From Acidobacteriota bacterium (GTDB lineage: Bacteria > Acidobacteriota > Terriglobia > Acidiferrales > UBA7541): 48,007 nucleotides of DNA. Positions 8,939 through 18,580 of the stretch are shown here, piece after piece. Every line of letters begins with the position of its first letter. The stretch's first letter is position 1. The position numbers were made by a program, and so were the translations under genes. Where the stretch lies: NCBI GenBank assembly GCA_003167215.1, contig PMTV01000032.1, forward strand, positions 1-48,007, in the 5' to 3' direction. Below the pieces are notes generated by a model, which made no database searches, had not been told where the DNA came from, and saw only the letters and a program-made list of their open reading frames with translations.

Positions 8939-9475
8939 ATGCCGAAACAAGAGCTCAAAGATACGCTTTCAGTTCGCCGGCTGGTAGAAACCAACCAGGC
9001 GAACCTCAAGGATCAAGTGGTTTCGATTAACCGCTGCACGAAAGTCGTGAAGGGCGGCAAGAACCTCAGCTTCTCTGCGCTCGTGGTAGTGGGCGATCAG
9101 GGCGGCCACGCCGGATTTGGCATGGGTAAAGCGCGCGAAGTCCCCATGGCCATCCGCAAAGCCATCGAAGCCGCGAAGAAGAACATGGTAAAGCTGAATC
9201 TAAAAGGCACAACGATTCCGCACCAAGTTCTCGGAAGTTACGGTTCCGGCCAGGTCCTTTTGAAGCCCGCGCCTGAAGGAACCGGCGTGATTGCGGGCGG
9301 TCCCGTGCGTGCAGTGATGGAGGTTGCCGGAATCCAGAACGTGTTGACGAAGTCCCTGGGCACCTCGAATCCGCACAACGTCATCAAGGCCACGTTTGAC
9401 GCGCTTTTGCATCTGAAGGACGCCGCCAAAGTAGCCGAAAATCGAGGCAAGGGAGTGGAAGAGCCGGCCTCTTAG
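8939..9475 (+). CDS. rpsE: 30S ribosomal protein S5
   Basis: The 178-residue protein contains the S5 double-stranded-RNA-binding fold ([20 protein letters not shown], then [20 protein letters not shown]) and the C-terminal domain ([39 protein letters not shown]). S5 acts in decoding accuracy at the mRNA entry. Only six bases separate it from rplR and no clear Shine-Dalgarno is visible, so translation may depend on rplR. Confidence 0.97.
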   Translation: MPKQELKDTLSVRRLVETNQANLKDQVVSINRCTKVVKGGKNLSFSALVVVGDQGGHAGFGMGKAREVPMAIRKAIEAAKKNMVKLNLKGTTIPHQVLGSYGSGQVLLKPAPEGTGVIAGGPVRAVMEVAGIQNVLTKSLGTSNPHNVIKATFDALLHLKDAAKVAENRGKGVEEPAS

Positions 9476-9496
9476 CCGCTGCTCCCGAAAAAGACA

Positions 9497-9718
9497 ATGA
9501 CGCCGACCAAGAAAAAGCCACGCAGCAAGTCCGATAAACAGTCGGGCACTCTAAAGATCAAGTGGGTCGTAAGCTTTATCGGCTGCCCCCGCGGCATGCG
9601 GCAAACCATCCGCGGTTTGGGCTTTCGCCGCATGCAGCAAGTGGTGGAGCGCCCCGACACGCCGTCAATTCGCGGCATGATCGCGAAAGTTCATCATCTG
9701 GTTAGGATTGAGGAATAA
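9497..9718 (+). CDS. rpmD: 50S ribosomal protein L30
   Basis: The core LKIKWVVSFIGCPRGMRQTI and GLGFRRMQQVVERPDTPSIRG identify L30, a small 23S-binding protein. At 73 residues it has a short Lys-rich N-terminal extension compared with the usual 60. It sits between rpsE and rplO in the conserved spc order, and the rplO ribosome-binding site (GAGGAA) lies in its last codons. Confidence 0.94.
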   Translation: MTPTKKKPRSKSDKQSGTLKIKWVVSFIGCPRGMRQTIRGLGFRRMQQVVERPDTPSIRGMIAKVHHLVRIEE

Positions 9719-9720
9719 GC

Positions 9721-10176
9721 ATGGCCATTAAACCGACACTTTCTAATTTGAAACCTCCGCGCGGCTCGCGTCATCGAAAGGTGCGCGTGGGTCGCGGCAT
9801 GGGCTCAAAACTCGGCAAGACTTCGGGCGCGGGCAACAAAGGCCAGCAATCCCGCCGAGGTTATTCCCGGCGGGCCGGCTTTGAAGGCGGCCAGATGCCG
9901 CTGCACCGGCGTTTGCCGAAGCGCGGATTTTCAAGTCCGTTTCGCAAGGCGTACGCGGTCGTCAATGTGGAAAGCCTGAACGTATTTGAAGCCGGCGAAA
10001 CAATCTCACCCGACCTGTTGTTCGGCCGGGGGATCGTCCGCGTCCAGCGTGAAGCATTAAAGATTTTGGGCAGCGGAGATTTGAAGGTGGCGCTGACGGT
10101 GCAAGCTCACGCGTTCAGCAAATCGGCGGAAGAAAAGATTACAGCCGCCGGAGGAAAATTCGAAGTCATAAAATGA
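9721..10176 (+). CDS. rplO: 50S ribosomal protein L15
   Basis: The 151-residue product begins with the L15 basic, glycine-rich arm (KPPRGSRHRKVRVGRGMGS, SGAGNKGQQSRRGYSRRAGF) and continues with GGQMPLHRRLPKRGF and a globular C-terminal domain. L15 is a late-assembly 50S protein. The end overlaps the secY start by four bases (ATGA), typical of translational coupling. Confidence 0.96.
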   Translation: MAIKPTLSNLKPPRGSRHRKVRVGRGMGSKLGKTSGAGNKGQQSRRGYSRRAGFEGGQMPLHRRLPKRGFSSPFRKAYAVVNVESLNVFEAGETISPDLLFGRGIVRVQREALKILGSGDLKVALTVQAHAFSKSAEEKITAAGGKFEVIK

Positions 10177-11585
10177 ATCCGCTACGAAAGCTTGTCGAGG
10201 CCTTTCGAAATATTTTCAGCACGCCGGACCTGCGTAATCGAGTCTTGTTTACGCTGGCGCTGCTGGGAGTGTATCGCCTCGGCGCTTTCATTCCCACACC
10301 GGGAATCAATACCGCCTTGCTCCAACAGCTCTTCGAACAGGGCCGCGGGTCGGTGTTGGGCATCATCGATCTGTTCAGCGGCGGCAATTTCCGCCGGCTC
10401 ACGATTTTCGCACTTGGCATCATGCCGTACATCACCGCCTCGATTATTTTGCAGTTGATGGTGGTGGTGTGGCCTTACCTGGAGCGATTGCAAAAAGAAG
10501 GCGAACTCGGGCGCCGCAAGATTACGCAATACACGCGCTATTTGACGATCATATTAAGCGCCTTTCAGTCGTTTACCATCGCCGAGACGTTGACGCGCCA
10601 GAATATGGCCGGCCAGGCGCTGGTTTATCATCCCGGCCCGCGTTTTATCATGATGACGATGCTAACCCTCACCACGGGATCCGCATTTATCATGTGGCTG
10701 GGCGAGCAAATCAGCGATCGCGGGATCGGCAATGGAATGTCGCTCATCATCTTCGCCGGCATCGTGGTGGGTTTGCCGCGCGCTGTGGGCGATCTCTGGG
10801 ACAAGACTAAGACAGCGCAATGGGGTTCGTTCACGCCCATCGCCATGATCGGCTTAATAACTCTGATGTTAGCGGTCGTTGCCTTTATCGTGTTCGTCGA
10901 AGGCGGCCAGCGGCGAATTCCTGTCCAGTACGCTAAACGCGTGATGGGGCGCAAAGTAATGGGCGGGCAAATGACTTACCTGCCTTTGCGCGTGAACTCA
11001 GGTGGCGTGATTCCGCCGATTTTTGCGAGTTCGTTGCTGACATTTCCGCAGACTCTGGCGCTGTTCTTTCAGAGTAAGTCGCCTTTTTTTGGCAGGCTGG
11101 CGAATCAGATCAAGTGGGGCGAGCCGCTGTACACGCTGATTTACGTGACACTCATCATCTTTTTTGCTTTTTTTTACGTGGGCATTATTTTCAATCCCAC
11201 GGAGCTAGCGGACAATATGCGCAAATACGGGGGCTTCATACCCGGAATTCGCCCGGGGCGCAATACCTCCGAATACATAAATCGCATTTTGACGCGCTTG
11301 ACGTTTGTCGGCGGAGTTTATCTTGCAATCGTTTGCTTGCTGCCGGAATGGATGATTTCCGGCATTCACTTGCAGCACTTGTGGCTCGTGGGCAATTGGT
11401 TCGATCAGCATATGTGGCGATTTGTGCTCGACGGCTTGAACGTGCAGTTCTATTTTGGCGGCACTTCGCTGCTGATCGTTGTCGGCGTGGCTATGGATAC
11501 GGTGCAGCAGCTCGAAGCCCAGCTCGTCATGCGGAATTATGACGGGTTTGTCCGCAAGGGCCGAGTGCGAGGCCGTCGCAATTAA
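10173..11585 (+). CDS. secY: Preprotein translocase subunit SecY
   Basis: The 470-residue integral membrane protein forms the SecYEG channel. Signatures: RVLFTLALLGVYRLGAFIPTPG at the first membrane segment (read with its gap), the plug-region ALGIMPYITASIILQL, the GGQRRIPVQYAKRV loop and GFIPGIRPGRNTSEYI before the last segments. About ten hydrophobic segments are present. The length is somewhat above the usual 430-445. Its ATG overlaps rplO by four bases; the motor SecA is encoded at 34,017-36,998. Confidence 0.97.
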   Translation: MNPLRKLVEAFRNIFSTPDLRNRVLFTLALLGVYRLGAFIPTPGINTALLQQLFEQGRGSVLGIIDLFSGGNFRRLTIFALGIMPYITASIILQLMVVVWPYLERLQKEGELGRRKITQYTRYLTIILSAFQSFTIAETLTRQNMAGQALVYHPGPRFIMMTMLTLTTGSAFIMWLGEQISDRGIGNGMSLIIFAGIVVGLPRAVGDLWDKTKTAQWGSFTPIAMIGLITLMLAVVAFIVFVEGGQRRIPVQYAKRVMGRKVMGGQMTYLPLRVNSGGVIPPIFASSLLTFPQTLALFFQSKSPFFGRLANQIKWGEPLYTLIYVTLIIFFAFFYVGIIFNPTELADNMRKYGGFIPGIRPGRNTSEYINRILTRLTFVGGVYLAIVCLLPEWMISGIHLQHLWLVGNWFDQHMWRFVLDGLNVQFYFGGTSLLIVVGVAMDTVQQLEAQLVMRNYDGFVRKGRVRGRRN

Positions 11586-11607
11586 TGACGGCTCGGTGGC
11601 GGTGTGC

Positions 11608-12288
11608 ATGACGCTCAAACGGGCGTTGATTTTCTTAGGGCCGCCGGGAGCCGGTAAAGGCACTCAAGCCACGCGTGCCGCAAAACGCTGGGGCTTGCCG
11701 CATCTTTCTACCGGCGACATGTTGCGCGATGCCGTAACGCGCGGCACCGAGCTGGGTCGGCTGGCCAAGCCGATCATGGAACGCGGCGAGCTGGTGCCGG
11801 ACAATATTGTGATGGGCATGGTCGAAGAAAGACTGGCGCGGCCGGATTGCGCTGAAGGATTTATCTTCGACGGTTTTCCGCGCACCGTTCCGCAGGCGGA
11901 ACAGCTTGATTTGATTCTCAAGCGGCGCGGCTTCGGGAAACCGCTGGTGATCGAGTTTCACGTGAGCTACGACATGCTAGTGCGCCGCGTGTCGGGTCGT
12001 TGGACGTGCAGTGTTGGCGGCGAGACCTACAATATTTACGAGCATCCGCCGAAAGTGCCGGGGATTTGCGACGTGGATGGCGGGAAATTGATTCAGCGGT
12101 CGGACGACACCGCGGAGATCGTGAAAGAGCGCCTGGCAGCATACGAGCGCAAGACGAAACCGCTGGCGGATTACTACCGCAAGAACGGTGTGCTGGAAAC
12201 CGTGGATGGTTCGAAGAGTGTGGAAGAAGTCAGTCGTGCACTGAGTGAGATTTTCGCGCGCGCGGCGGGGCGAGATGGTCATCTGTAA
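11608..12288 (+). CDS. adk: Adenylate kinase
   Basis: The 226-residue enzyme converts ATP and AMP to two ADP. The P-loop [10 protein letters not shown] is at residues 11-20; HLSTGDMLR and [14 protein letters not shown] form the AMP site. The LID (about 130-165) keeps C134, C154 and D157 of the Cys3Asp zinc site seen in Gram-positive enzymes, but residue 137 is Gly instead of Cys. The ATG at 11608 was chosen because it directly precedes the family N-terminus; the open frame upstream lies inside secY. Order secY-adk-map is standard. Confidence 0.95.
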   Translation: MTLKRALIFLGPPGAGKGTQATRAAKRWGLPHLSTGDMLRDAVTRGTELGRLAKPIMERGELVPDNIVMGMVEERLARPDCAEGFIFDGFPRTVPQAEQLDLILKRRGFGKPLVIEFHVSYDMLVRRVSGRWTCSVGGETYNIYEHPPKVPGICDVDGGKLIQRSDDTAEIVKERLAAYERKTKPLADYYRKNGVLETVDGSKSVEEVSRALSEIFARAAGRDGHL

Positions 12289-13048
12289 ATCGCCGAAAGA
12301 ACTCGAAAAGATGTACCAGGCCGGGCAGATCGTCTGGGGTGCGCTTGAGAAGATGCGCACCATCGTTCGGCCGGGCATCTCGACGAAGGAGCTCGACGAG
12401 TTTGCCGAGGCCTTCACCGCGGAGCATCATGCGCGGCCGGCTTTCAAAGGATATCGCGGATATCCGGGTTCGGTGTGCACCTCGATCAATCAGGAAGTGG
12501 TGCACGGCATTCCTTCGTCGAAGCGGAAGGTTCGCGAAGGGGACATTTTGTCCATGGATTTCGGCGTCGAGCTGGACGGTTATTTTGCGGATGCGGCGCT
12601 GACGGTCCCGGTGGGAAAAGTAGCTCCGGAGCGGCAGAAGCTGCTGCGCGTCACGCGCGAATCGCTCGAGCAAGGAATCGAAAAGATTCGGCCCGGCAAT
12701 CGCCTGGGGGATGTTTCGTCCGCAGTGCAACAGTGGGTCGAAAAGAACGGTTTCTCGGTTGTGCGGGAATTTGTCGGCCACGGTATCGGGACAAAGATGC
12801 ACGAGGACCCGCAAGTTCCGAACTATGGTTCGGCGGGACAAGGCGCCAGGCTTCAAGAGGGCATGGTCCTGGCCATCGAACCGATGGTGAACACGGGCGG
12901 CCCGGGCGTGCGGATCCTGGAAGATGACTGGACCGCGGTCACGACGGATGGCAGTGATTCAGCGCATTTTGAGCATACCGTCGCTGTCACCGCCAAGGGA
13001 CCTTGGATTTTAACGCGGCCGCGCGAAGCCAGCGGCCCGTGCTGGTGA
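12275..13048 (+). CDS. map: Methionine aminopeptidase, type I
   Basis: The 257-residue enzyme removes the initiator Met from nascent proteins. The pita-bread metal site is present: [15 protein letters not shown] (two Asp), [20 protein letters not shown] (His), [10 protein letters not shown] (Glu) and HFEHTVAVT (Glu). The start at 12275 overlaps adk by 14 bases and gives the normal [13 protein letters not shown] start; an earlier ATG at 12245 would overlap more and add ten residues with no family match. No N-terminal SEC-C or SH3 extension. Confidence 0.95.
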   Translation: MVICKSPKELEKMYQAGQIVWGALEKMRTIVRPGISTKELDEFAEAFTAEHHARPAFKGYRGYPGSVCTSINQEVVHGIPSSKRKVREGDILSMDFGVELDGYFADAALTVPVGKVAPERQKLLRVTRESLEQGIEKIRPGNRLGDVSSAVQQWVEKNGFSVVREFVGHGIGTKMHEDPQVPNYGSAGQGARLQEGMVLAIEPMVNTGGPGVRILEDDWTAVTTDGSDSAHFEHTVAVTAKGPWILTRPREASGPCW

Positions 13049-13086
13049 GCGAGATGAATACTCTTTCGAGTTTGAAATAGGAGCAC

Positions 13087-13350
13087 ATGATTAGAAGGCC
13101 AGAGCCGGAAAAAAAGAAATCGAACGAAGGCAGCGGGAAAGAAGACGCCATTGAAGTAATGGCCACGGTGGTCGAGCCGCTTCCCAACGCTATGTTCCGT
13201 GTGGAGCTGGAAAACAAGCATCAGGTGCTGGCCCATATTTCGGGAAAGATGCGCAAGAATTTTATCCGCATCCTGCCCGGAGATCGCGTGGCGGTGGAGC
13301 TTTCACCGTACGACTTGACGCGCGGCCGGATTGTGTACCGGTATAAATAA
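13087..13350 (+). CDS. infA: Translation initiation factor IF-1
   Basis: From about residue 20 the product is a complete IF-1 ([39 protein letters not shown], ending RGRIVYRYK). IF-1 occupies the 30S A-site during initiation. Residues 1-19 are an added hydrophilic, Lys/Glu-rich N-terminus, so it is 87 rather than about 72 residues long. The next in-frame ATG is inside the OB fold, so the extension appears real. GGAGCAC precedes the start. Confidence 0.95.
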   Translation: MIRRPEPEKKKSNEGSGKEDAIEVMATVVEPLPNAMFRVELENKHQVLAHISGKMRKNFIRILPGDRVAVELSPYDLTRGRIVYRYK

Positions 13351-13379
13351 GTAGCCTCAGACACAAAAGGGAACCGAAC

Positions 13380-13493
13380 ATGAAAGTCAGGGCCTCCGTA
13401 AAGAAAATCTGCATGAAGTGCAAAGTCGTTCATCGGCGCGGCGTGGTGCGCGTGATCTGTGTAAACGCGAAGCACCGCCAGCGTCAGGGCTAG
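13380..13493 (+). CDS. rpmJ: 50S ribosomal protein L36
   Basis: A 37-codon gene starting at the ATG at 13380 and ending with TAG at 13493. The product ([20 protein letters not shown] and onward) has the L36 zinc site C11, C14, C27, H32, so it is the zinc-containing form. L36 is the smallest 50S protein. It lies between infA and rpsM as in most bacteria. Confidence 0.95.
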   Translation: MKVRASVKKICMKCKVVHRRGVVRVICVNAKHRQRQG

Positions 13494-13511
13494 GAACAGG
13501 GAGAATACGAA

Positions 13512-13898
13512 ATGGCGCGTATCGCAGGTGTTGATTTACCGCCGAATAAGAGGTTGTGGGTTGGACTGACGGCCATTTACGGTATTGGCCAGCAGCGCGC
13601 CCGCTCGCTTGCGGCACAAGCGAAAGTGGATCCGACCAAGAAGATTAAAGATCTGACGGAAGAGGAAGTGGCGCATCTGCGCGCCGCCATCGAAGCCGAA
13701 GGCGGCGTGGAAGGCGATCTCCGTAAACAAACACAGATGAACGTGCGCCGGCTGATTGAAATTCAGTGCTACCGCGGCTTGCGTCACCGTCGGAACCTTC
13801 CGGTGCGCGGCCAGCGGACGCACACGAACGCGCGTACCCGCAAGGGCCCGCGGAAGGGCGCTGTGGCGGCTAAGAAGAAAACAATGGCGCGCAAGTAA
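13512..13898 (+). CDS. rpsM: 30S ribosomal protein S13
   Basis: The 128-residue protein shows [19 protein letters not shown], the helix-turn segment [12 protein letters not shown], and the C-terminal [20 protein letters not shown] signature followed by a Lys-rich tail. S13 forms bridges to the 50S subunit and contacts P-site tRNA. GGGAGAATACGAA precedes the ATG. Length is near the family norm. Confidence 0.97.
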   Translation: MARIAGVDLPPNKRLWVGLTAIYGIGQQRARSLAAQAKVDPTKKIKDLTEEEVAHLRAAIEAEGGVEGDLRKQTQMNVRRLIEIQCYRGLRHRRNLPVRGQRTHTNARTRKGPRKGAVAAKKKTMARK

Positions 13899-13934
13899 CA
13901 TTGAACGCGTAAGGAAAATAGGAGAGACACGAGC

Positions 13935-14384
13935 GTGGCAAAAGAACCTAAAGACGCGGCGGCTGCACAAGAAGGAGCAGCTGCGAAAAGTTCGAAGCGC
14001 AAGAAGGAATTTCGCAAGAAGAAGGAAAAGCGCATCGTTCCGCACGGAGTGGTGTGCATTCAGGCGACGTTCAATAATACGATTATCACTCTTACCGATC
14101 CGGACGGCCGCGCGGTGAGCTGGTCTTCGGCCGGTTCCGTGGGTTTCAAGGGATCGCGCAAGGGTACGCCGTACGCCGCGCAGCAAGCCGCGATGACCGC
14201 CGCAGGCGTGGCTCGCGACCAGTACGGAATGAAATCCGTGGAAGTTCGCGTGAAGGGTCCGGGCGCGGGACGCGAATCAGCAGTTCGCGCGCTGGCATCC
14301 TCGGGCTTGCACATCAACGCGATCAAAGACGTAACGCCGGTGCCGCACAACGGCTGCCGTCCGCCGAAGCGCCGCCGCGTATAG
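13935..14384 (+). CDS. rpsK: 30S ribosomal protein S11
   Basis: The S11 core starts about residue 35 ([52 protein letters not shown], and the final [16 protein letters not shown]). S11 shapes the 30S platform near the E-site. Residues 1-34 are an Ala/Lys/Glu-rich extension, giving 149 instead of about 129 residues. The start is GTG at 13935 with TAGGAGAGACAC upstream. Confidence 0.95.
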   Translation: MAKEPKDAAAAQEGAAAKSSKRKKEFRKKKEKRIVPHGVVCIQATFNNTIITLTDPDGRAVSWSSAGSVGFKGSRKGTPYAAQQAAMTAAGVARDQYGMKSVEVRVKGPGAGRESAVRALASSGLHINAIKDVTPVPHNGCRPPKRRRV

Positions 14385-14426
14385 CACGCAAACAGATTTG
14401 GAAGTTTCAGAAAAGGAGACAAGGCT

Positions 14427-15059
14427 TTGGCAAGACATCGTGAAGCAGTTTGCCGCTTGTGCCGCCGGGAAGGGATGAAACTCTTCCTGAAGGGACTGCG
14501 GTGTTTTACTGAAAAATGCGCCATCGAGAAGCGCAATTTCGTTCCGGGGCAGCATGGCCAGTCCCGCCGTCCCAAAATGGTGGGCTACGGAATCCAATTG
14601 CGCGAAAAGCAGAAGGTAAAGCGCACCTATGGGTTACTCGAACGGCAGTTCCGCACCTATTTCGAAAAGGCGGAACGGACCAAAGGCCCCACGGGCGCAA
14701 ACCTGATGGTTACACTCGAACGCCGTCTCGATAATGTGGTCTACCGCATGGGCCTGGCGGGTTCGCGTTCACAGGCACGCCAGCTCGTACTGCACGGCCA
14801 CATTCGCGTCAAGGGACACAAAGTCAACATCCCAAGCTATCTGGTCCAAGTGGGCGAGGATATCGCGCTCAAGGAAAAGATGCATCAGAACACCATGGTG
14901 CTCGAAGCCCGCAACCTGGCGAATAGCCAGGGCGTGGCTCCGTGGCTCGATATTGACCGCGAAAATTTCAAAGCGCGTGTAGTGGCGATGCCTCGCCGCG
15001 AAGACGTGCAGACGCCGCCGATGAACGAGCAGCTTATCGTCGAGTTGTACTCGAAGTAG
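14427..15059 (+). CDS. rpsD: 30S ribosomal protein S4 (zinc-containing)
   Basis: The 210-residue protein begins [18 protein letters not shown] with Cys at 9, 12, 26 and 31, the zinc-binding form of S4. The S4 RNA-binding domain is at about residues 96-160 ([34 protein letters not shown]). S4 nucleates 30S assembly and in many bacteria represses the alpha operon. The start is TTG at 14427, preceded by AAGGAGACAAGGC. Confidence 0.96.
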   Translation: MARHREAVCRLCRREGMKLFLKGLRCFTEKCAIEKRNFVPGQHGQSRRPKMVGYGIQLREKQKVKRTYGLLERQFRTYFEKAERTKGPTGANLMVTLERRLDNVVYRMGLAGSRSQARQLVLHGHIRVKGHKVNIPSYLVQVGEDIALKEKMHQNTMVLEARNLANSQGVAPWLDIDRENFKARVVAMPRREDVQTPPMNEQLIVELYSK

Positions 15060-15127
15060 CGCGTAAGAGATCTTAAACGTTGAACAGTTTGTGGTTCGCT
15101 GCGGGCGAACCAGGAGGAATGTCGCAT

Positions 15128-16162
15128 ATGTGGAAGGGATTCCAGAAACCAAAGCGGTTGGCAGCAGAACCGGAAACACTTACGGACAAATTCGGGAAAT
15201 TCTCCGCGCAGCCTTTTGAGCGCGGGTGGGGAACTACGGTCGGCAATTCATTGCGCCGGGCGCTGCTGAGCTCGATTGAAGGTGCGGCCATCACGGCGGT
15301 CAGGATTGAAGGCGTGCTGCACGAATTCTCGCCGATTCCTGGCGTTGTGGAAGACGCCACGGATATCATCCTCAATCTGAAACAGGTACCGCTGAAATTG
15401 AATACCGATCAGCCCAAGACCATCACGCTCATCGTCGATACCCCCGGTCCGGTCACTTCCGCGAAAATCGAAGAAGACGCCGACATCGCGGTGCTCGATA
15501 AGAATGTTTACATCGCGACGGTCAGCGAAGGCGGCAAGCTCGAACTCGAATTGCGCGTCAAGAACGGCCGCGGCTACGTCGCTGCGGATCGCAACTTTGA
15601 CGAGGATTTGCCAATCGGTTACATCCCGATTGACTCGGTGCACTCGCCGGTGCGCAAGGTGAACTACGCGGTCGAGGCTGCTCGTTTGGGTCAGATGACC
15701 GACTACGAGAAGCTCACCCTCGAGGTTTGGACCAACGCCGCGATTACCCCGCAGGACGCTATCGGACTCGCCGCGAAGCTGATGAAGGATCACATGAGCA
15801 TCTTCATCAATTTCGAAGAGCAGCCCGACCTGCCGGAAGAAGTGGTCGAAAATTACAGCGACCCGCGCCTCGAATATCTCGACCGTTCGGTGGAAGAGCT
15901 CGAGCTTTCGGTGCGTTCCTACAATTGCCTGAAGAACGCGAACATTCAGAATCTGCGCGAGCTGGTGCAGAAGACTGAATCTGAAATGCTCAAGACGAAA
16001 AACTTCGGCCGCAAGTCGCTGAACGAGATCAAGGACATCCTGGTGAAGATGGGATTGAGCCTCGGGATGAAATTTGACGAGCACGGACGCATCATCTGGC
16101 CGCCGTTGCCTAGCCAGACTGCTCCGCCGCCGTCCGAAGAAGGGGAGCACGGGGCCCTTTAG
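15128..16162 (+). CDS. rpoA: RNA polymerase alpha subunit
   Basis: The 344-residue protein holds the assembly domain ([40 protein letters not shown]) and, after a linker, the C-terminal DNA- and activator-binding domain ([40 protein letters not shown]). The ATG at 15128 gives the usual start [11 protein letters not shown] and lies 10 bases after AGGAGG. The ATG at 15119 is only one base from that site, and a TTG at 15080 adds an unrelated stretch. It lies between rpsD and rplQ as expected. Confidence 0.96.
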   Translation: MWKGFQKPKRLAAEPETLTDKFGKFSAQPFERGWGTTVGNSLRRALLSSIEGAAITAVRIEGVLHEFSPIPGVVEDATDIILNLKQVPLKLNTDQPKTITLIVDTPGPVTSAKIEEDADIAVLDKNVYIATVSEGGKLELELRVKNGRGYVAADRNFDEDLPIGYIPIDSVHSPVRKVNYAVEAARLGQMTDYEKLTLEVWTNAAITPQDAIGLAAKLMKDHMSIFINFEEQPDLPEEVVENYSDPRLEYLDRSVEELELSVRSYNCLKNANIQNLRELVQKTESEMLKTKNFGRKSLNEIKDILVKMGLSLGMKFDEHGRIIWPPLPSQTAPPPSEEGEHGAL

Positions 16163-16177
16163 GCCGCGGAATAAATC

Positions 16178-16615
16178 ATGAGACACCTCGTTTCAGGGCA
16201 CAAACTCGGAAAGCAGCCCGCTCACCGTCGCGCGGTCTTGCGTAATCTCGTGACCAACCTCATCGAGAAGGAACGCATCCAGACCACGATTCTGCGCGCC
16301 AGAGCAGCTCGCCCGCTCGCCGAGCGCATGATCACGCTTGGCAAGCGCGACTCGCTCCACGCGCGGCGTCAGGCGGCCGCTTTCTTGACCACACCCGGCG
16401 CCACTCAGAAACTCTTTTCTGACTTGGCTCCCCGTTTTGCGGATCGCCCAGGAGGTTACACGCGGATCGTTCGCGTTGGCTGGCGCATCGGCGACGGCGC
16501 TGAACTCGCAATCCTTGAGTTCATCGGCTCGGAGTTGAAGAAGAAGGAAAAGAAGCCAAGGCGCGAAGTGGCGGAAGAAGTACCTGAAGAAAAAGAATTC
16601 GCTGCTAAGAAGTAA
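16178..16615 (+). CDS. rplQ: 50S ribosomal protein L17
   Basis: The first 115 residues are L17: MRHLVSGHKLGKQPAHRRAV, LRNLVTNLIEKERIQTTILR, and the end GGYTRIVRVGWRIGDGAELA. L17 surrounds the tunnel exit. Residues 118-145 are a charged Lys/Glu tail that is somewhat longer than usual. It is the last gene of the S10-spc-alpha run and is followed 21 bases later by a strong terminator hairpin. Confidence 0.96.
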   Translation: MRHLVSGHKLGKQPAHRRAVLRNLVTNLIEKERIQTTILRARAARPLAERMITLGKRDSLHARRQAAAFLTTPGATQKLFSDLAPRFADRPGGYTRIVRVGWRIGDGAELAILEFIGSELKKKEKKPRREVAEEVPEEKEFAAKK

Positions 16616-16636
16616 TCTTCGCCGAATCAATCACGA

Positions 16637-16670
16637 ACGGCCCGCGACTCATTCGAAGCGGGCCGTTTTT
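16637..16670 (+). terminator. Rho-independent terminator after rplQ
   Basis: A 9-bp perfect stem (ACGGCCCGC at 16637-16645 with GCGGGCCGT at 16658-16666) and a 12-base loop, followed by TTTTT and further A/T. It closes the ribosomal operon and separates it from the convergent peptidase gene ending at 16685. Confidence 0.9.
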
Positions 16671-16684
16671 ATTTCAAAAGCCCG

Positions 16685-18529
16685 TCACTTGATCCCCATC
16701 CAACTGTTGTACATCGCCTTCTGCTGGTCTGAAGGGTTTTCCATCGGTTTCAACTTGTAGGCCGGATAAGGGCTCGCGATCAGCGTAACCGGAATTTCTT
16801 TTATCTCCCCCAGCCTGATCACCGTAATGTGCAGCGTGTCGCCCGGTTTGTGCTCTAGGATTGTTTCGTTAAAAGCGTCCTCATCCACGGAGCGTCCGTC
16901 GATTCCGATAACGACGTCGTCGCGGTCCAATCCCGCCGTGCCAGCGGAACTGCCCGGAATCACGTTGGTGATTTTCGCGTGGCCGTCGTCGCTCTTGCTA
17001 TGGCTGACGCCCAGCCACGGCTTTTCGGGATCGAGCTTCTTCTCCACAGCGATTCCGGCATAAGCAAAATACTTTTCGTAGGGAATCGGTTCTTTCCCGC
17101 TGATATATTTGCTGAAGATTTCGCTCACGTCCACGCCGGCCACTTCCGACGCGGCTTTCACCGCATCATCGGGCTGGAATCCGGGCTTGGGGAGCGCGTA
17201 ACGTGAATACAGCAAACGCATCCAATCATCGAGCGACTTCTGATTTTTCGTGTTCTGCCGGATGGCAAAATCCAGAATGTGCCCCATGATCTGCCCGCCG
17301 TCGTAGTAAGAATAATTCGTGTTCTTCAGATTGTTGAGCTGAATCACGGTATCGCCATTGAACCAGGTATCCCAGCTGGTGTCTTCGATGCTCCGCTCGC
17401 GTCGCCCGGGGTTCTGCTCGAAATTTGTGATTGTGTAACTTATCTCGTCCAGGTATTGCTGTGGACTGATGAGTCCGGCACGCTCCAGCGCCAGTTCCCC
17501 GTAATAACTCGTGAGGCCTTCGGAAATCCACAGCGACGGCGTATGGACCATTTGCGAATAATCGAACGGTCCGAGGGGCAGTGGCCGCAGACGCTTCACG
17601 TTCCATGCATGGAGAAATTCATGCGCCGTCACGAATAGCTTCAGGTTGTATTGCGTGCCGTATCCCGGAGCCGGCACCTGTGCGTCCCAACCTCTGGAAA
17701 AATTGATTTGGGTCGAATTCAAATGCTCTAACCCTCCACCGGTGTTCGGCCAAACATGAAATAGAAACCAATAATCCTTGAACGGGGCAGCTTGCTCGGC
17801 GCCCGTAACCGAGCTGAACATCGGCACGATCGTTTCGACAAATTTCTGCGCGTCCTGTGTGAATTTGGAAAAATCTTTCTGGTCTTCCACGTCGTGAACG
17901 ATCACGTGGTATGTCGTCCCGAGCACCTGAAAATCCTTCTCCGCGAAATCGGAAATCTCCAAAGGTGCATCGGCGAACCAGTTGTAGTCAGCCGCACGAA
18001 AGGCATGGTCGGAAGTGCGTTCCATCCCCGTGGCCACCTTCCAGCCCGTAGGCACGGCAATCGTAAGTTCCACCGGCCGCTCTTTTCCACCCACCAGATA
18101 CATCCACACGGACGGTCCGCCGATAAATGCGTGTCGTTCGTTGTACTGGGCCTGATTGTTGCGCAGTGTGTCGCCAAACACCTGGTACGAAACCGTCACC
18201 GCGTTCGCGCCTCCAAGCTCGACGCGCCACGTCTGGCTATCCGTTTTGCGCCAGCTCAATTCTTTGCCGTCTGATCCGACCGCGCGAAATGCCTGCACAT
18301 TCGCGGAATAGTTCTCAAGGTAGTAAGAACCTGGTGCCCAGTCGGGCATGGCGAACTCGACGCTTGGCCCTTCTAGGTCCGCCGCGCGTATTGTCACGTC
18401 CATCAGATGCGTGCTCGGCCGTTCGAACCGCAATTCGTAATGCAGCGGATCAGCGGCTCGGACGACGGAGCAATTCAAAAGGGTGAAAATTGCCAGTGTC
18501 AAAAACGTCTTCAGCAGACCATGGGCCAT
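16685..18529 (-). CDS. Secreted M61-family peptidase with PDZ domain
   Basis: The 614-residue protein starts with an N-terminal signal peptide (about 1-26, cleavage near VRA-AD). An M61 N-terminal beta domain is followed by a thermolysin-like catalytic domain: GGGLEH at 264-269, the zinc motif H303-E-F-L-H307 and the third ligand E337 in WISEG. A PDZ domain lies at about 480-575 (PWLGV, GLDRDDVVIGIDG). Known members are glycyl aminopeptidases of the periplasm. The ATG at 18529 follows AAAGGACACGCT; a TTG five codons upstream is a weaker choice. The substrate is not predictable. Confidence 0.88.
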   Translation of the reverse strand: MAHGLLKTFLTLAIFTLLNCSVVRAADPLHYELRFERPSTHLMDVTIRAADLEGPSVEFAMPDWAPGSYYLENYSANVQAFRAVGSDGKELSWRKTDSQTWRVELGGANAVTVSYQVFGDTLRNNQAQYNERHAFIGGPSVWMYLVGGKERPVELTIAVPTGWKVATGMERTSDHAFRAADYNWFADAPLEISDFAEKDFQVLGTTYHVIVHDVEDQKDFSKFTQDAQKFVETIVPMFSSVTGAEQAAPFKDYWFLFHVWPNTGGGLEHLNSTQINFSRGWDAQVPAPGYGTQYNLKLFVTAHEFLHAWNVKRLRPLPLGPFDYSQMVHTPSLWISEGLTSYYGELALERAGLISPQQYLDEISYTITNFEQNPGRRERSIEDTSWDTWFNGDTVIQLNNLKNTNYSYYDGGQIMGHILDFAIRQNTKNQKSLDDWMRLLYSRYALPKPGFQPDDAVKAASEVAGVDVSEIFSKYISGKEPIPYEKYFAYAGIAVEKKLDPEKPWLGVSHSKSDDGHAKITNVIPGSSAGTAGLDRDDVVIGIDGRSVDEDAFNETILEHKPGDTLHITVIRLGEIKEIPVTLIASPYPAYKLKPMENPSDQQKAMYNSWMGIK

Positions 18530-18580
18530 AGCGTGTCCTTTCAAGAAAAATGAGAATCAATCCGGAGACATTGCGCTCGA

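Noticed and set aside
15080-15127. N-terminal extension of rpoA
   Set aside because: It starts with TTG, has no family counterpart, and includes the AGGAGG site itself within its codons.
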